A stretch of 33,062 nt of DNA from an uncultured Bacillota bacterium (GTDB lineage Bacteria > Bacillota_I > Bacilli_A > RF39 > UBA660). Position 1 is the first letter of the stretch; every line of letters begins with the position of its first letter. Shown piece by piece: positions 7,518 through 15,391 of the stretch. The notes below the pieces were generated by a model. The model was not told where the DNA came from and ran no database searches. It saw only the letters and a program-made list of their open reading frames with translations. The position numbers were made by a program, and so were the translations under genes. The stretch lies in assembly GCA_947650795.1 (NCBI GenBank), contig CANSWR010000014.1:1-33062 (forward strand). The letters run 5' to 3'.

Positions 7518-7544
7518 TTAGCAATCAAGTTGTATGAGTGCTAG
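7518..7544 (+). promoter_or_regulatory. CIRCE operator 2 (downstream of the htpG -10)
   Basis: TTAGCAATC-N9-GAGTGCTAG has 8 of 9 matches to the consensus in each arm and the exact 9-base spacer. It would lie at the transcription start and in the leader. An ATG at 7534 falls inside it, which argues that translation begins further on, at 7561. Confidence 0.8.
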
Positions 7545-7560
7545 AAAAGAGTTGATATTG

Positions 7561-9432
7561 ATGAAAATGAAAGAGTTTAAAACTGAATCTAAAAAATTAA
7601 TGGATTTAATGATAAATTCTATATATACGAATAAAGAAATATTTTTAAGAGAGATTATATCTAATGCTAGTGATGCTATAGATAAATTACATTATGCTTC
7701 TTTAACTGATAGTAAGATTAAAGTTAATAAAGATGATTTTAAAATTGATGTTAGTATTGATAAACAAAACAGAACGTTAACTATTAGTGATAATGGTATT
7801 GGTATGAGTAAAGATGAACTTGAAAATAACTTAGGTACTATAGCTAAAAGTGGTAGTGAGGATTTTAAAAATAATAATGAACATAAAAAAGATATAGATA
7901 TTATAGGTCAATTTGGTGTAGGATTTTATTCTGCATTTATGGTTGCAAGTAAGGTTACAGTTATTTCTAAAGCTTATGGTTCAGATGAAGCTTATTCTTG
8001 GGTAAGTGAAGGAGTAAATGGATATGTAGTGGATAAGCATGAAAAAAATACTTATGGAACAGATATAATTCTTACTATTAAAGATGGAGAAGATTATGAT
8101 GAATTTTTAGATACTTATAAAATTCAAGAGTTAATTAGAAAGTATAGTGATTATATTACAGTTCCTATAAATATGGATTTAGAACATCGTCATTTAAAAG
8201 AAAAAAAGAATGAAAATGATAAAGATGAGTATGAGACAGTAGTAGAAAATCAAACTATTAATAGTTTAATTCCTTTATGGAAGAGAAATAAATCTAAGAT
8301 AAGTGATGAAGATTATGATACTTTTTATTCTGATAAGTTTTTTGATTATGAGAAACCTTTAACTCATATTCATACAGCAGCAGAAGGAAATGTAAGTTAT
8401 AATTCACTTCTTTATATTCCAAGTCATGCTCCATATGATTTTTATACTAAGGACTATGAGAAAGGATTACAACTTTATTCTAATGGAGTTTTAATCATGG
8501 AAAAGTGTGCTGAATTATTGCCAGATTATTTTAGTTTTGTAAGAGGTATAGTAGATTCACCAGATTTATCTTTAAATATTTCAAGAGAAACTTTGCAACA
8601 AGATAAAGTTCTTAAAACAATTGCTAAATCTTTAGAGAGTAAAATAAAAAAAGAATTAGAAATTATGAGAGATGAGAGAAGGGAAGATTACGAAAAGTTT
8701 ATTACAGCTTTTGGTTCTCAGTTAAAGTATGGGATTTATGCTAATTATGGAATGGATAAAGATAAGTTAATGGATTTAATTATGTTTTATTCTTCTAATG
8801 ATAATAAGTATACAACTTTAAAAGAATATGTTAGTCGTAAAAAAGATGATCAAAAAAATATTTATTATGCTCCTGGAGAAAATATTAATAGAATAGAAAA
8901 CAGTCCTAAGGTTTCTTCTTTAAAAGATAAGTATGAAATTCTTTATTGTACTGAACATATTGATGAGTTTGCTTTAAAAGTTATAAATGAGTATGATGGA
9001 CTTAAGTTAGTAAATGTTAACAGCGAGATTACAAAAGAAGAAACAAAAGATGAAGTAAAGAAAGTAAATGAAGAATTTAATGATATGTTTTCTTTAATGA
9101 AGGAGTCTGTACCAGATTTAAGTGAAGTTAAATTTACTGATGATTTAAAGGAACATCCAGTATGTTTAAGCAGTAGTGGTGAAATTAGTTTAGAGATGGA
9201 AAAAGCTTTAAAGGATATACCTAATTCACAACATATAAAAGCTTCTAAAGTTCTTGAAATTAATAATAATCATAAGATAGCAGAAAAATTAAAAGAATTA
9301 TTTAAGACAGATAAAGACAAATTAAAGGATTATACGAAAGTTTTATATGCTTTATCTAGGTTAATGGAAGGTCTTGATATAGAAAATCCTACTGAAATTA
9401 GTAGTTTAGTATGTGAATATTTAGATAAGTAA
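7561..9432 (+). CDS. htpG: molecular chaperone HtpG (Hsp90)
   Basis: HtpG is the bacterial Hsp90, a cytoplasmic dimeric ATP-driven chaperone. The 623-residue protein begins KMKEFKTESKKLMDLMINS, as in the Bacillus protein. It shows the GHKL ATP site: SNASDAIDKL (N-box), DNGIGM (G1) and IGQFGVGFYSAFM. The middle-domain catalytic Arg lies in NISRETLQQ. A C-terminal dimerisation domain follows. ATG 7534 is in frame but lies in the operator and has no ribosome site. ATG 7561 fits the family's start and has a weak AAAAGAG about nine bases upstream. Two CIRCE-like operators imply HrcA heat-shock control; in B. subtilis htpG is not an HrcA target. Confidence 0.95.
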   Translation: MKMKEFKTESKKLMDLMINSIYTNKEIFLREIISNASDAIDKLHYASLTDSKIKVNKDDFKIDVSIDKQNRTLTISDNGIGMSKDELENNLGTIAKSGSEDFKNNNEHKKDIDIIGQFGVGFYSAFMVASKVTVISKAYGSDEAYSWVSEGVNGYVVDKHEKNTYGTDIILTIKDGEDYDEFLDTYKIQELIRKYSDYITVPINMDLEHRHLKEKKNENDKDEYETVVENQTINSLIPLWKRNKSKISDEDYDTFYSDKFFDYEKPLTHIHTAAEGNVSYNSLLYIPSHAPYDFYTKDYEKGLQLYSNGVLIMEKCAELLPDYFSFVRGIVDSPDLSLNISRETLQQDKVLKTIAKSLESKIKKELEIMRDERREDYEKFITAFGSQLKYGIYANYGMDKDKLMDLIMFYSSNDNKYTTLKEYVSRKKDDQKNIYYAPGENINRIENSPKVSSLKDKYEILYCTEHIDEFALKVINEYDGLKLVNVNSEITKEETKDEVKKVNEEFNDMFSLMKESVPDLSEVKFTDDLKEHPVCLSSSGEISLEMEKALKDIPNSQHIKASKVLEINNNHKIAEKLKELFKTDKDKLKDYTKVLYALSRLMEGLDIENPTEISSLVCEYLDK

Positions 9433-9436
9433 TGTG

Positions 9437-9471
9437 AAAAAATTTATTGATTTTTAGTCAATAAATTTTTT
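9437..9471. terminator. bidirectional terminator between htpG and the small minus-strand gene
   Basis: A perfect 14-bp stem (9437-9450 with 9458-9471) and a 7-base loop. The arms begin with six A and end with six T, so each strand ends in a T-tract. It serves the convergent genes on both sides. Confidence 0.85.
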
Positions 9472-9708
9472 ATATTTGTCGTAAAGTTCTAATAATTTGT
9501 TATATGATGATTCACTTATTTTATCTTTATATTCATTTAATACATTTAAAGCATTTCCGTTTAGCATTTCATCTAATCTAGTATTTAAAATGTTAATAAA
9601 TAAGTTAGCTTCTTCGTCTTTAACATTTACTCCTTCTTTTAAAGCATATTCTTTAACTTGTTCAGTCGTTATGTTTTTAGCATATTTTTTTATTAATTCT
9701 TTATACAT
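9454..9708 (-). CDS. small helical protein, possibly DUF2624 (YqfT) family
   Basis: This 84-residue, all-helical protein lacks a signal peptide. It starts with a good TAGGAGG ribosome site on the minus strand (9713-9719), which favours it over the overlapping plus-strand frame. The pattern ITTEQVKEYALKEG ... EEANLFINIL ... LNEYK ... YNKLLELYDKYKKF resembles the DUF2624 proteins typified by YqfT. In Bacillus yqfT sits beside yqfS (nfo), and nfo is nearby here. The similarity is from memory and modest. Function is unknown. Confidence 0.65.
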   Translation of the reverse strand: MYKELIKKYAKNITTEQVKEYALKEGVNVKDEEANLFINILNTRLDEMLNGNALNVLNEYKDKISESSYNKLLELYDKYKKFID

Positions 9709-9787
9709 GTAAACCTCCTAATAATATTTTATTAAATTTATGTGGTTTTATAACTATAATATTTGTACAAAAAATAATACTTTTCAC

Positions 9788-9816
9788 TTGATTTATTTTT
9801 TAAAATAGTGTATTAT
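9788..9816 (+). promoter_or_regulatory. sigma-A promoter of the TPR operon
   Basis: TTGATT (9788-9793), 17 bases and TATTAT (9811-9816), 34 bases before the first start. Confidence 0.55.
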
Positions 9817-9850
9817 ATGTTACAAGAATTACTTGAGGGGGTAAGGTATT

Positions 9851-11299
9851 GTGATAAATATTAGTAAATTAAGGGGTGTTTTTGCATATTTAAAAAATAA
9901 TAAAGTAATAAGTGCTAAAAGTTTAGAAATGCGTGGATTTTCTGAAAAAGACATTAAGCTTATGGTTAGTAATGGTACTTTTAAAGTTGAAGGTAACAAT
10001 TATAGTATAAATTCTCTTAAAAAGATGTATGAATATGGTATTTTGTATTTAAACAATAATAATACTAAAGAAGCTAAAGAATGTTTTAAATCATGTATAC
10101 TAGTTGATTCAAGTTTTTCAGAAGCTTATTATATGTTGTTTTTAATATGTTTAAAAAATAATGTTTATGAAGTTGCTTTTAAGTATTATGAAGGATTTTG
10201 TAATGATTCTAGATTTAGAGTACAAGCTAAGATTTTAGTATATTTAATAAGTAAATTAACTAATATTCCGTCTATATATCAAGGTAATATTTCAAAAGAA
10301 GATATTTTTAATATTGAATCTAATGAGGAAATAAAATACTTTATTTGTGTACAAAACTGTGAGAGTTTATTTGTTGCGATTAGTAGGTATGTACAATCCT
10401 ATGGTAATAGTAATTATTCTAATAAAATACTTACTACTTTGATTAACAGGGTGAAAAAAAGAAATAAAAGAAGAAGAAATAGGATTTTAGATTTTGTACT
10501 AAATAAACAATATAATGAATTAATTAAATATTTAGAAGTTTCTACTGAAGGTAAAATGAATAAGTTTGAAACTTATGTTCTTAAATTAGTTAAAGTTATA
10601 TCAAGTAATAATTGTTATTATACTAATCAAAATGGTAGTGATATATTTGAAGCAATAGATTTATGTAATTATAAATTAGCATTAGATATGTCAATTAAAA
10701 GAAATGAGAATAATGAATTAAACGAAGAAACAAATGTTATTAATATTCTTCTTAAAAGAATTAATGAAAATTTAGGATTAATCAATAAGAAAGAAGTAAG
10801 CGAAATTCCTAAAGATAATGATGAATTGAGTGAAGTTGTTAATTTAGTTTATAAGAATGGTTTGTTTTTGATTTATAAAGATTCAGAGCTTTATTCAAAG
10901 TTAGATGAGATTTTAGAAAGAAGTCCTAATCTTAAAGTTTTTTATGCAGATGATTATGTGGCTTTAAAGTATTCTTTAGTAAGTGTTAAATCTTTTGATT
11001 ATAATATGCTTTTAAGAGAAGGAGAGAAAACTTATAGAAATAATAATTTTTATGCAAGTTTAAAATGTTATAGAAAATTATTTTTTACAGATAATTGTAA
11101 TTATTTTGTATTAGCGCGTCTAGGTTTAATTTATTTGAAGCTTGGTAAATACGATATTGCAGCTGATTATTTAAGAGTAGTAACTGATTTATCTTTAAAG
11201 TATGGTGGAAATTTTGATTTTACTGAGATTTTAGAGATTATAGATTTTTCAAAGACTAATATTGGAGATGTTAAAACTCCTGTAAATGAAAGTTTCTGA
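9851..11299 (+). CDS. winged-helix-like plus TPR protein, first gene of the TPR operon
   Basis: This 482-residue soluble protein starts at a GTG after GAGGGGG. Residues 1-55 (LRGVFAYLKNNKVISAKSLE, then MRGFSEKDIKLMVSNG, then a Y-x-I strand) look like the small winged helix at the start of AbiEi-type antitoxins and related regulators. TPR-like helix pairs follow at about 57-115 and again near the C terminus (FYASLKCYRKLFF, ARLGLIYLKLGKYDIAADYL). A charged linker lies between. The fourth gene of the operon has the same order of parts and similar segments, so they are paralogues. I recognise no named family. DNA binding or a scaffold role is inference. Confidence 0.7.
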   Translation: MINISKLRGVFAYLKNNKVISAKSLEMRGFSEKDIKLMVSNGTFKVEGNNYSINSLKKMYEYGILYLNNNNTKEAKECFKSCILVDSSFSEAYYMLFLICLKNNVYEVAFKYYEGFCNDSRFRVQAKILVYLISKLTNIPSIYQGNISKEDIFNIESNEEIKYFICVQNCESLFVAISRYVQSYGNSNYSNKILTTLINRVKKRNKRRRNRILDFVLNKQYNELIKYLEVSTEGKMNKFETYVLKLVKVISSNNCYYTNQNGSDIFEAIDLCNYKLALDMSIKRNENNELNEETNVINILLKRINENLGLINKKEVSEIPKDNDELSEVVNLVYKNGLFLIYKDSELYSKLDEILERSPNLKVFYADDYVALKYSLVSVKSFDYNMLLREGEKTYRNNNFYASLKCYRKLFFTDNCNYFVLARLGLIYLKLGKYDIAADYLRVVTDLSLKYGGNFDFTEILEIIDFSKTNIGDVKTPVNESF

Positions 11300-11582
11300 T
11301 TTTGGAAATGATATTGATATTTTAAGGGGTTTCAATAAAAAATGTGTTGACTTAATATTAAAAGGTCAAAGCTATAATGAAGTAACTAGTGGGTTATGTA
11401 CTAATGATAAACAAATGATTTTTTTAGAACTTGCGAGAATTTATTATAATATGGGTGAATATGATAAGGGAGATAAAGTTTTAAGAGAAGTGGAAAAATG
11501 TAAACCTAAGACTAAGGAAGTAATAGATTTACTTAATGAGGCAAGAACTAATAAATTATTTTATAAATACAGGGGAAGGTGA
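11286..11582 (+). CDS. small TPR-like protein, second gene of the TPR operon
   Basis: This 98-residue helical protein overlaps the preceding gene by 14 bases and lacks a clear ribosome site, so it is probably translationally coupled. FLELARIYYNMGEYDKGDKVLREVEKC is a good TPR helix pair, as part of a longer repeat. In sense it could be the detached tail of the first protein, but no poly-N tract or stop-frame relation shows this. Function unknown. Confidence 0.65.
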   Translation: MKVSDFGNDIDILRGFNKKCVDLILKGQSYNEVTSGLCTNDKQMIFLELARIYYNMGEYDKGDKVLREVEKCKPKTKEVIDLLNEARTNKLFYKYRGR

Positions 11583-11586
11583 TGAA

Positions 11587-12564
11587 ATGGTAAATAGTAA
11601 AAAAATGTATGAAACAGGAGAAAATTTAGTCAAATCAGGAAATTTAGTGGATGCAATACCTTATTTTAATGTATCTAAAGGAAATAGAGAATATAGATTA
11701 GAATCACTTAGTAAGCTTTTTAATTTATATATAAGATTATCTGATTATTCTAAGTGTAGAAAGTTATTAGAAGAAATGCAAGATTTTACTAAAGGAAGAG
11801 ATTGTGATGGAAGTAAAGTAAGGTATTTTGAAGCTCAGCTTGATATGATTGAATTAAATGTTAATTCTAGTTTAGATAAATATAGAAGTAATTTTAATTC
11901 TGGTATTGATGGATCTTTTTATCCTGCATTCTATGGAATTGCTTATATATATAGCTTTTTTGGTTTTAATGATGTCGCAAGAAGTATGTATGAGACAATT
12001 TTAATTAATAAAGATTATTATGTTTCAACTTCTTATAGAATTTTTAATTTAGATTTATTAGAGCATGATTTTATTCATGCAGATAGAATATTAAGTGATG
12101 ATTTAATGAAAACTGATATGAAGAAATACTTATGTTGTAAAGTTATAGTGGATTATTATTTAGGTAGAGATATTAGTTATGCTGAAAGGTTACATATTGG
12201 AGATATACTGAAAGATGAAACCTTAAAAACTGCACTTCAACATATTCAGAAACATAAATCACTATCGAGCAGAGATTTATCTTGTTTTAATGATGATATA
12301 AACTTACTTAGTTTATTAAAAGAAGTAAAAGAAAGAATAAAAACTATTAATCCAACATCTCTTGCTATGGCTGATTATTATAGATTTAATACAGGAAAAG
12401 TTATTGGGACTTTTGATGGAAAATCTACTCAAGACATTAATGTATCTACAATTGCTGGTACAGATAAAATCATAACTATGTTTCCAATTAGACTTTCAGA
12501 TGAATTTAATAAAGAGGGATTATTAGAAAATGAAGAATTAAAATCTAGAAGGAGAGTGATATAA
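11587..12564 (+). CDS. TPR-repeat protein, third gene of the TPR operon
   Basis: This 325-residue soluble protein lacks the N-terminal winged-helix-like part of its neighbours. It has TPR-like pairs from about residue 5 (YETGENLVKSGNLVDAIPYF) through about 190, then a non-repetitive C-terminal region with a strand-rich segment (VIGTFDGKSTQDINVSTIAG, IITMFPIRLSDEF). The frame is open to an ATG at 11536, but GGGGAAGGTGAT (11573-11584) directly precedes ATG 11587, which I take as the start. It overlaps no coding part of the next gene: its TAA is followed at once by ATG 12565. Confidence 0.7.
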   Translation: MVNSKKMYETGENLVKSGNLVDAIPYFNVSKGNREYRLESLSKLFNLYIRLSDYSKCRKLLEEMQDFTKGRDCDGSKVRYFEAQLDMIELNVNSSLDKYRSNFNSGIDGSFYPAFYGIAYIYSFFGFNDVARSMYETILINKDYYVSTSYRIFNLDLLEHDFIHADRILSDDLMKTDMKKYLCCKVIVDYYLGRDISYAERLHIGDILKDETLKTALQHIQKHKSLSSRDLSCFNDDINLLSLLKEVKERIKTINPTSLAMADYYRFNTGKVIGTFDGKSTQDINVSTIAGTDKIITMFPIRLSDEFNKEGLLENEELKSRRRVI

Positions 12565-13371
12565 ATGTTAACAGAAGATAAGATAGGATTTGTTAAAGAT
12601 GTATTAAGTAAAAAAAGTGAAGTAGCAACAAAGGAGTTATTACAAGCAGGATATGATAATAAAGATATTGTTAAATTAAAAAAGATTGGAATTATAGAGA
12701 GTTCTAGATGGGGTTATTATAAACTTGTAGATGTTTCTAAATTTTATGCTGATGGTTTAGAGTTTTTAGAAAATAAAGATTATGAAAATGCAAGACTAAT
12801 GTTTGAAAAGTCTTTAGAGGTTTCTTTTAAAGTTACAGAGTCAACATATTATTTATTTTTATTAAATGTTTTAAGTAATGATTATGATTTGGCTTTTAGA
12901 TATTTTGATGTATTATATGACACTCCAAATAATATTATTGGTGAGGGAGATTTAAAGTTTTATTTATATCTTATAAACTTTTATAGATCAGTTCCAGAGA
13001 AGTATTTTCAGATGGTTAAATATATGAAATTAGGAGATACTATAAATGATAATAAAGAATTAATACCATCTCAGTTAAAAGCAAAATGTTTTAGTAAAAG
13101 ATTTATTGATGTTAGAAATGAAATACCAGTTAATAAAGATTTTCATCTAAAAGTTTTACATTCTATTTTAAGTAAAGTTATTACTTTTTTAAGTCAAGAA
13201 AAAAAACAACTTTTAAATTTAACGTTAGAAAAAAAATATGAAGATGTTTATAGATTGTATTCGGAAATAGAAAGTTATAGATATTTAACTGGATATGAAA
13301 AAAATTGTTTTTTAGTAGTAGAAGAAATAGTCCAAATATTCAAAATGGGGGGGGGTATTACCAAAAGCTAA
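12565..13371 (+). CDS. winged-helix-like plus TPR protein, 5' part, cut short at a 9-G tract
   Basis: This 268-residue product is a paralogue of the first gene in the operon: an N-terminal winged-helix-like segment (FVKDVLSKKSEVATKELLQA, GYDNKDIVKLKKIGIIESSR, GYYKLVDV) and then TPR pairs (FYADGLEFLENKDYENARLM). The ribosome site AGAAGGAG precedes ATG 12565. At 13347-13355 nine G follow each other, and the frame then ends 14 bases later. With eight G the frame would run on without a break to the stop at 14216-14218 and give 550 residues. I infer one gene that is either phase-variable, newly broken, or mis-assembled. Confidence 0.7.
   Translation: MLTEDKIGFVKDVLSKKSEVATKELLQAGYDNKDIVKLKKIGIIESSRWGYYKLVDVSKFYADGLEFLENKDYENARLMFEKSLEVSFKVTESTYYLFLLNVLSNDYDLAFRYFDVLYDTPNNIIGEGDLKFYLYLINFYRSVPEKYFQMVKYMKLGDTINDNKELIPSQLKAKCFSKRFIDVRNEIPVNKDFHLKVLHSILSKVITFLSQEKKQLLNLTLEKKYEDVYRLYSEIESYRYLTGYEKNCFLVVEEIVQIFKMGGGITKS
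13347..13355 (+). repeat. poly-G tract of nine in a coding region
   Basis: Nine consecutive G in a genome of about 28% GC. By slipped-strand mispairing such tracts gain or lose a base. Loss of one G would join the upstream and downstream frames. G runs of this length are otherwise absent from the window by eye; the next longest are runs of five. Confidence 0.9.
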
Positions 13372-13477
13372 TAAAGTTCCAACAGATAGGCTAATTGTTG
13401 CTATAGAGAATAAAGATTATAAGCGAGCACTAGAACTTAGTATTCAATTTAATAATAGTAAAGGAATAGATAATAAA

Positions 13478-14218
13478 TTGAGTCAAATAAATTTGCTACT
13501 TGAGGCAATTAATGAAATTATATATAATCCTTCTTTTATTAAATGTGCAAAAGAAGACACTATAAAAGATGACACTTATAATAAACTTATTGAATGCTTA
13601 TTTAGTGGTAATATAGATGATTTTACTATCAATCTAAAAGATTATTTAACTAATAATAATCTTTTAGAATATCTTTTCTTAATTTTGAATTTAGTTAAAA
13701 TAGATAGTATATTGGATGATAAATTATATTCTAATACTATGTTAAAGTTATCTTTGATAAAAAATAATAGTTTTACTTTTGATACATCAGAATATGTTAT
13801 GAAATTTTATGAGACTTTGGCATTAAAAAGGTATGAAGAAGCTAGTATATATTTAGATATTATAGAGAATGCTAGTAAGATGAAATTAAGCAATATTTCT
13901 TTTAGTGGCTTTAGAACTATGTATGAAAGATATGTTAATGGAACAAATTCATTATTTTCAGGACTTACATGTGATTTAAAAGCTAGAAAGAGATATACTT
14001 TTGAAGATTTAGGCATTCAATATAGTATGGAAGATTTAATTAGTAATAAGGTTTTAATGCTTCCAGCAAATATTGATATAGAACATATTAAAGAAGTTGT
14101 TAAAGATTTAGAGAATGTAAGTTGTTTTGAAATAAATATAGATGGACAAATTCGTGTTATGTTAAAATATAAGAGTAAAGTAGAAGATGAAGGAGTTAGT
14201 CTTGCTATTAAGCTATAG
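13478..14218 (+). CDS. 3' part of the frame-split winged-helix/TPR gene
   Basis: The frame is open from just after the G-tract (13355). It encodes LPKANKVPTDRLIVAIENKD and then YKRALELSIQFNNSKGIDNK before the first formal start, TTG 13478, which has no ribosome site. That upstream sense matches the paralogue's 'EAIDLCNYKLALDMSIKRNE' stretch, so the missing link belongs to this gene. The remaining 246 residues are helical in the middle and end in a strand-rich piece. Alone it is unlikely to be made; it is the C-terminal half of the fourth operon gene. Confidence 0.6.
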   Translation: MSQINLLLEAINEIIYNPSFIKCAKEDTIKDDTYNKLIECLFSGNIDDFTINLKDYLTNNNLLEYLFLILNLVKIDSILDDKLYSNTMLKLSLIKNNSFTFDTSEYVMKFYETLALKRYEEASIYLDIIENASKMKLSNISFSGFRTMYERYVNGTNSLFSGLTCDLKARKRYTFEDLGIQYSMEDLISNKVLMLPANIDIEHIKEVVKDLENVSCFEINIDGQIRVMLKYKSKVEDEGVSLAIKL

Positions 14219-14360
14219 ATTAATTTCTTTTTTATTTAAAATAAAAGTTTAAAGTTCTTTTTGTTTGATATGCTTTTATAATTTGTTATTGATTGGTATA
14301 TATTAGTATGTTATATTTGTATTGTTAAAGATATGTTAACGATTTAGTAGAATTAGAAGT

Positions 14361-14411
14361 TTTAACTTATTTATAGTATGAAAAAATTATTTATTTTTAT
14401 ACTAAGTTAAA
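14361..14411 (+). promoter_or_regulatory. large AT-rich hairpin in the leader of the next gene
   Basis: The right arm (14394-14411) is contiguous. The left arm is TTTAACTTA, a bulge, then TAGTAT-G-AAAAA. About 18 bases pair in all, ending eight bases before the ribosome site of the gene at 14430. It may shape translation or mark an end of transcription; no T-tract follows. Confidence 0.35.
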
Positions 14412-14429
14412 GTATTTATAAGGAGATAG

Positions 14430-14747
14430 ATGAAAAAAATAATTTTGTTGGTATTAGTTTTGTTAATAATTTTTTTGATATATTTTAATTTTAAAAGAGA
14501 AAATTGTGAGTGTAAATTATGTCAATGTAATCCTAAAAATACAAAAAATATTATTTATGGTGAAATAATAAAAATTGAATATAATAGGATTTTCATTAAA
14601 ACTGTTGAAGAACAAGATTGGATAATTAAACATAATTTAAAAGATGAATTAAAGTTAGGACAGTCTATTAAGGTAGAACATACTGGGGTAATAGATCAGA
14701 GTAATCCTCCTATTGTATATGCTGTTTGTATAGAATTAATAAAATAA
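14430..14747 (+). CDS. small membrane-anchored Cys-rich protein
   Basis: This 105-residue protein starts with two Lys and a hydrophobic helix (4-20), a signal anchor or uncleaved signal. Just after the membrane come four cysteines, C26, C28, C31 and C33 (CECKLCQC), a compact possible metal or disulfide site. The rest (about 40-105) alternates strands (IIYGEIIKIEYNRIFIKT, IKVEHTGVI) like a small OB or SH3-type barrel. AAGGAG six bases upstream of ATG supports the start. The family is not recognised. Confidence 0.7.
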   Translation: MKKIILLVLVLLIIFLIYFNFKRENCECKLCQCNPKNTKNIIYGEIIKIEYNRIFIKTVEEQDWIIKHNLKDELKLGQSIKVEHTGVIDQSNPPIVYAVCIELIK

Positions 14748-14849
14748 GTTTTTATATATGTTTCGGTGTAAAGCTTTTTAATTAGTAATAGGAAGATAGT
14801 AATATAAAGTTTTAAATGAATGATACAAAATTTTAAAAGATTATATTTA

Positions 14850-15143
14850 TTTTAGTTAGTGAAGAAGATTTTAGAGAAAAGAATATTAGTAATTATTTAG
14901 ATATGTTTAAGTTTGGGATTAAAATATCAAGAATATCTTAAAGTACTTTTAGGAATTGTTAAAGAATATATTATAGTGGATAGTTAAATAGTGGATACAA
15001 ATTACTTAATATAATAAAGAGACAAAAATAAGAGTGATAGTATTAATTTATTAATTAAAGAAGTAGAAAGTGATAGAAAATTTTATCAATATAGAGAAAA
15101 TCAAGTAAAAAGAATGACATTAAAGCATAATTATTTAGTTTAA
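14850..15143 (+). pseudogene. probable decayed gene remnants, family unknown
   Basis: The 470-base gap 14748-15217 has no intact gene. Protein-like stretches appear in different frames: VSEEDFREKNISNYLDMFK (about 14855-14911), LGLKYQEYLKVLLGIVKEYI (about 14913-14975), and SDSINLLIKEVESDRKFYQY up to a stop at 15141-15143. Charged helical sense broken by stops suggests a dead gene. I cannot name it, and AT-rich noise could mimic this. The end of the gap holds the rpmG promoter. Confidence 0.3.
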
Positions 15144-15159
15144 TACTTGTAAAAAGAGT

Positions 15160-15187
15160 TTGAAAAATATAAAATGTATGCTATAAT
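15160..15187 (+). promoter_or_regulatory. promoter of rpmG-efp
   Basis: TTGAAA (15160-15165), 16 bases and TATAAT (15182-15187), with TGC directly before the -10 (extended -10). Confidence 0.7.
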
Positions 15188-15217
15188 ACACTTGTATTTG
15201 AGGGAGGTGCATGACAC

Positions 15218-15388
15218 ATGGCTAAGAAAGAAAATCGTGAAGGTGTAGCATTACAATGTACAGTTTGTAAAGAAATAAACTACCTAACTAGTAAAAATAA
15301 AAAGAATACTGAAGGTAAAATTGAAATAAATAAACATTGTCATAGATGTAATAAGACAACAGTTCATAAAGAAAGAAAGGCGGCATAG
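15218..15388 (+). CDS. rpmG: 50S ribosomal protein L33, zinc-binding form
   Basis: This 56-residue protein reads MAKKENREGVALQCTVCKEI and NYLTSKNKKNTEGKIEINKH, then CHRCNKTTVHKERKAA. C14-x2-C17 and C41-x2-C44 are the zinc ligands of the C+ form of bL33; R/K-rich ends bind 23S rRNA. AGGGAGGTG (15201-15209) serves ATG 15218. An ATG at 15211 would give only four codons. The stop is four bases before the efp start, so the two are cotranscribed. Confidence 0.93.
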   Translation: MAKKENREGVALQCTVCKEINYLTSKNKKNTEGKIEINKHCHRCNKTTVHKERKAA

Positions 15389-15391
15389 TAA

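Noticed and set aside
7534-7560. Upstream start of htpG at 7534
   Set aside because: It lies inside the CIRCE operator, lacks a ribosome site and adds residues not found in the family.
9497-9712. 71-codon plus-strand frame opposite the small minus-strand gene
   Set aside because: It lies within the minus-strand gene, which has a TAGGAGG site and a shared terminator. The plus frame has neither.
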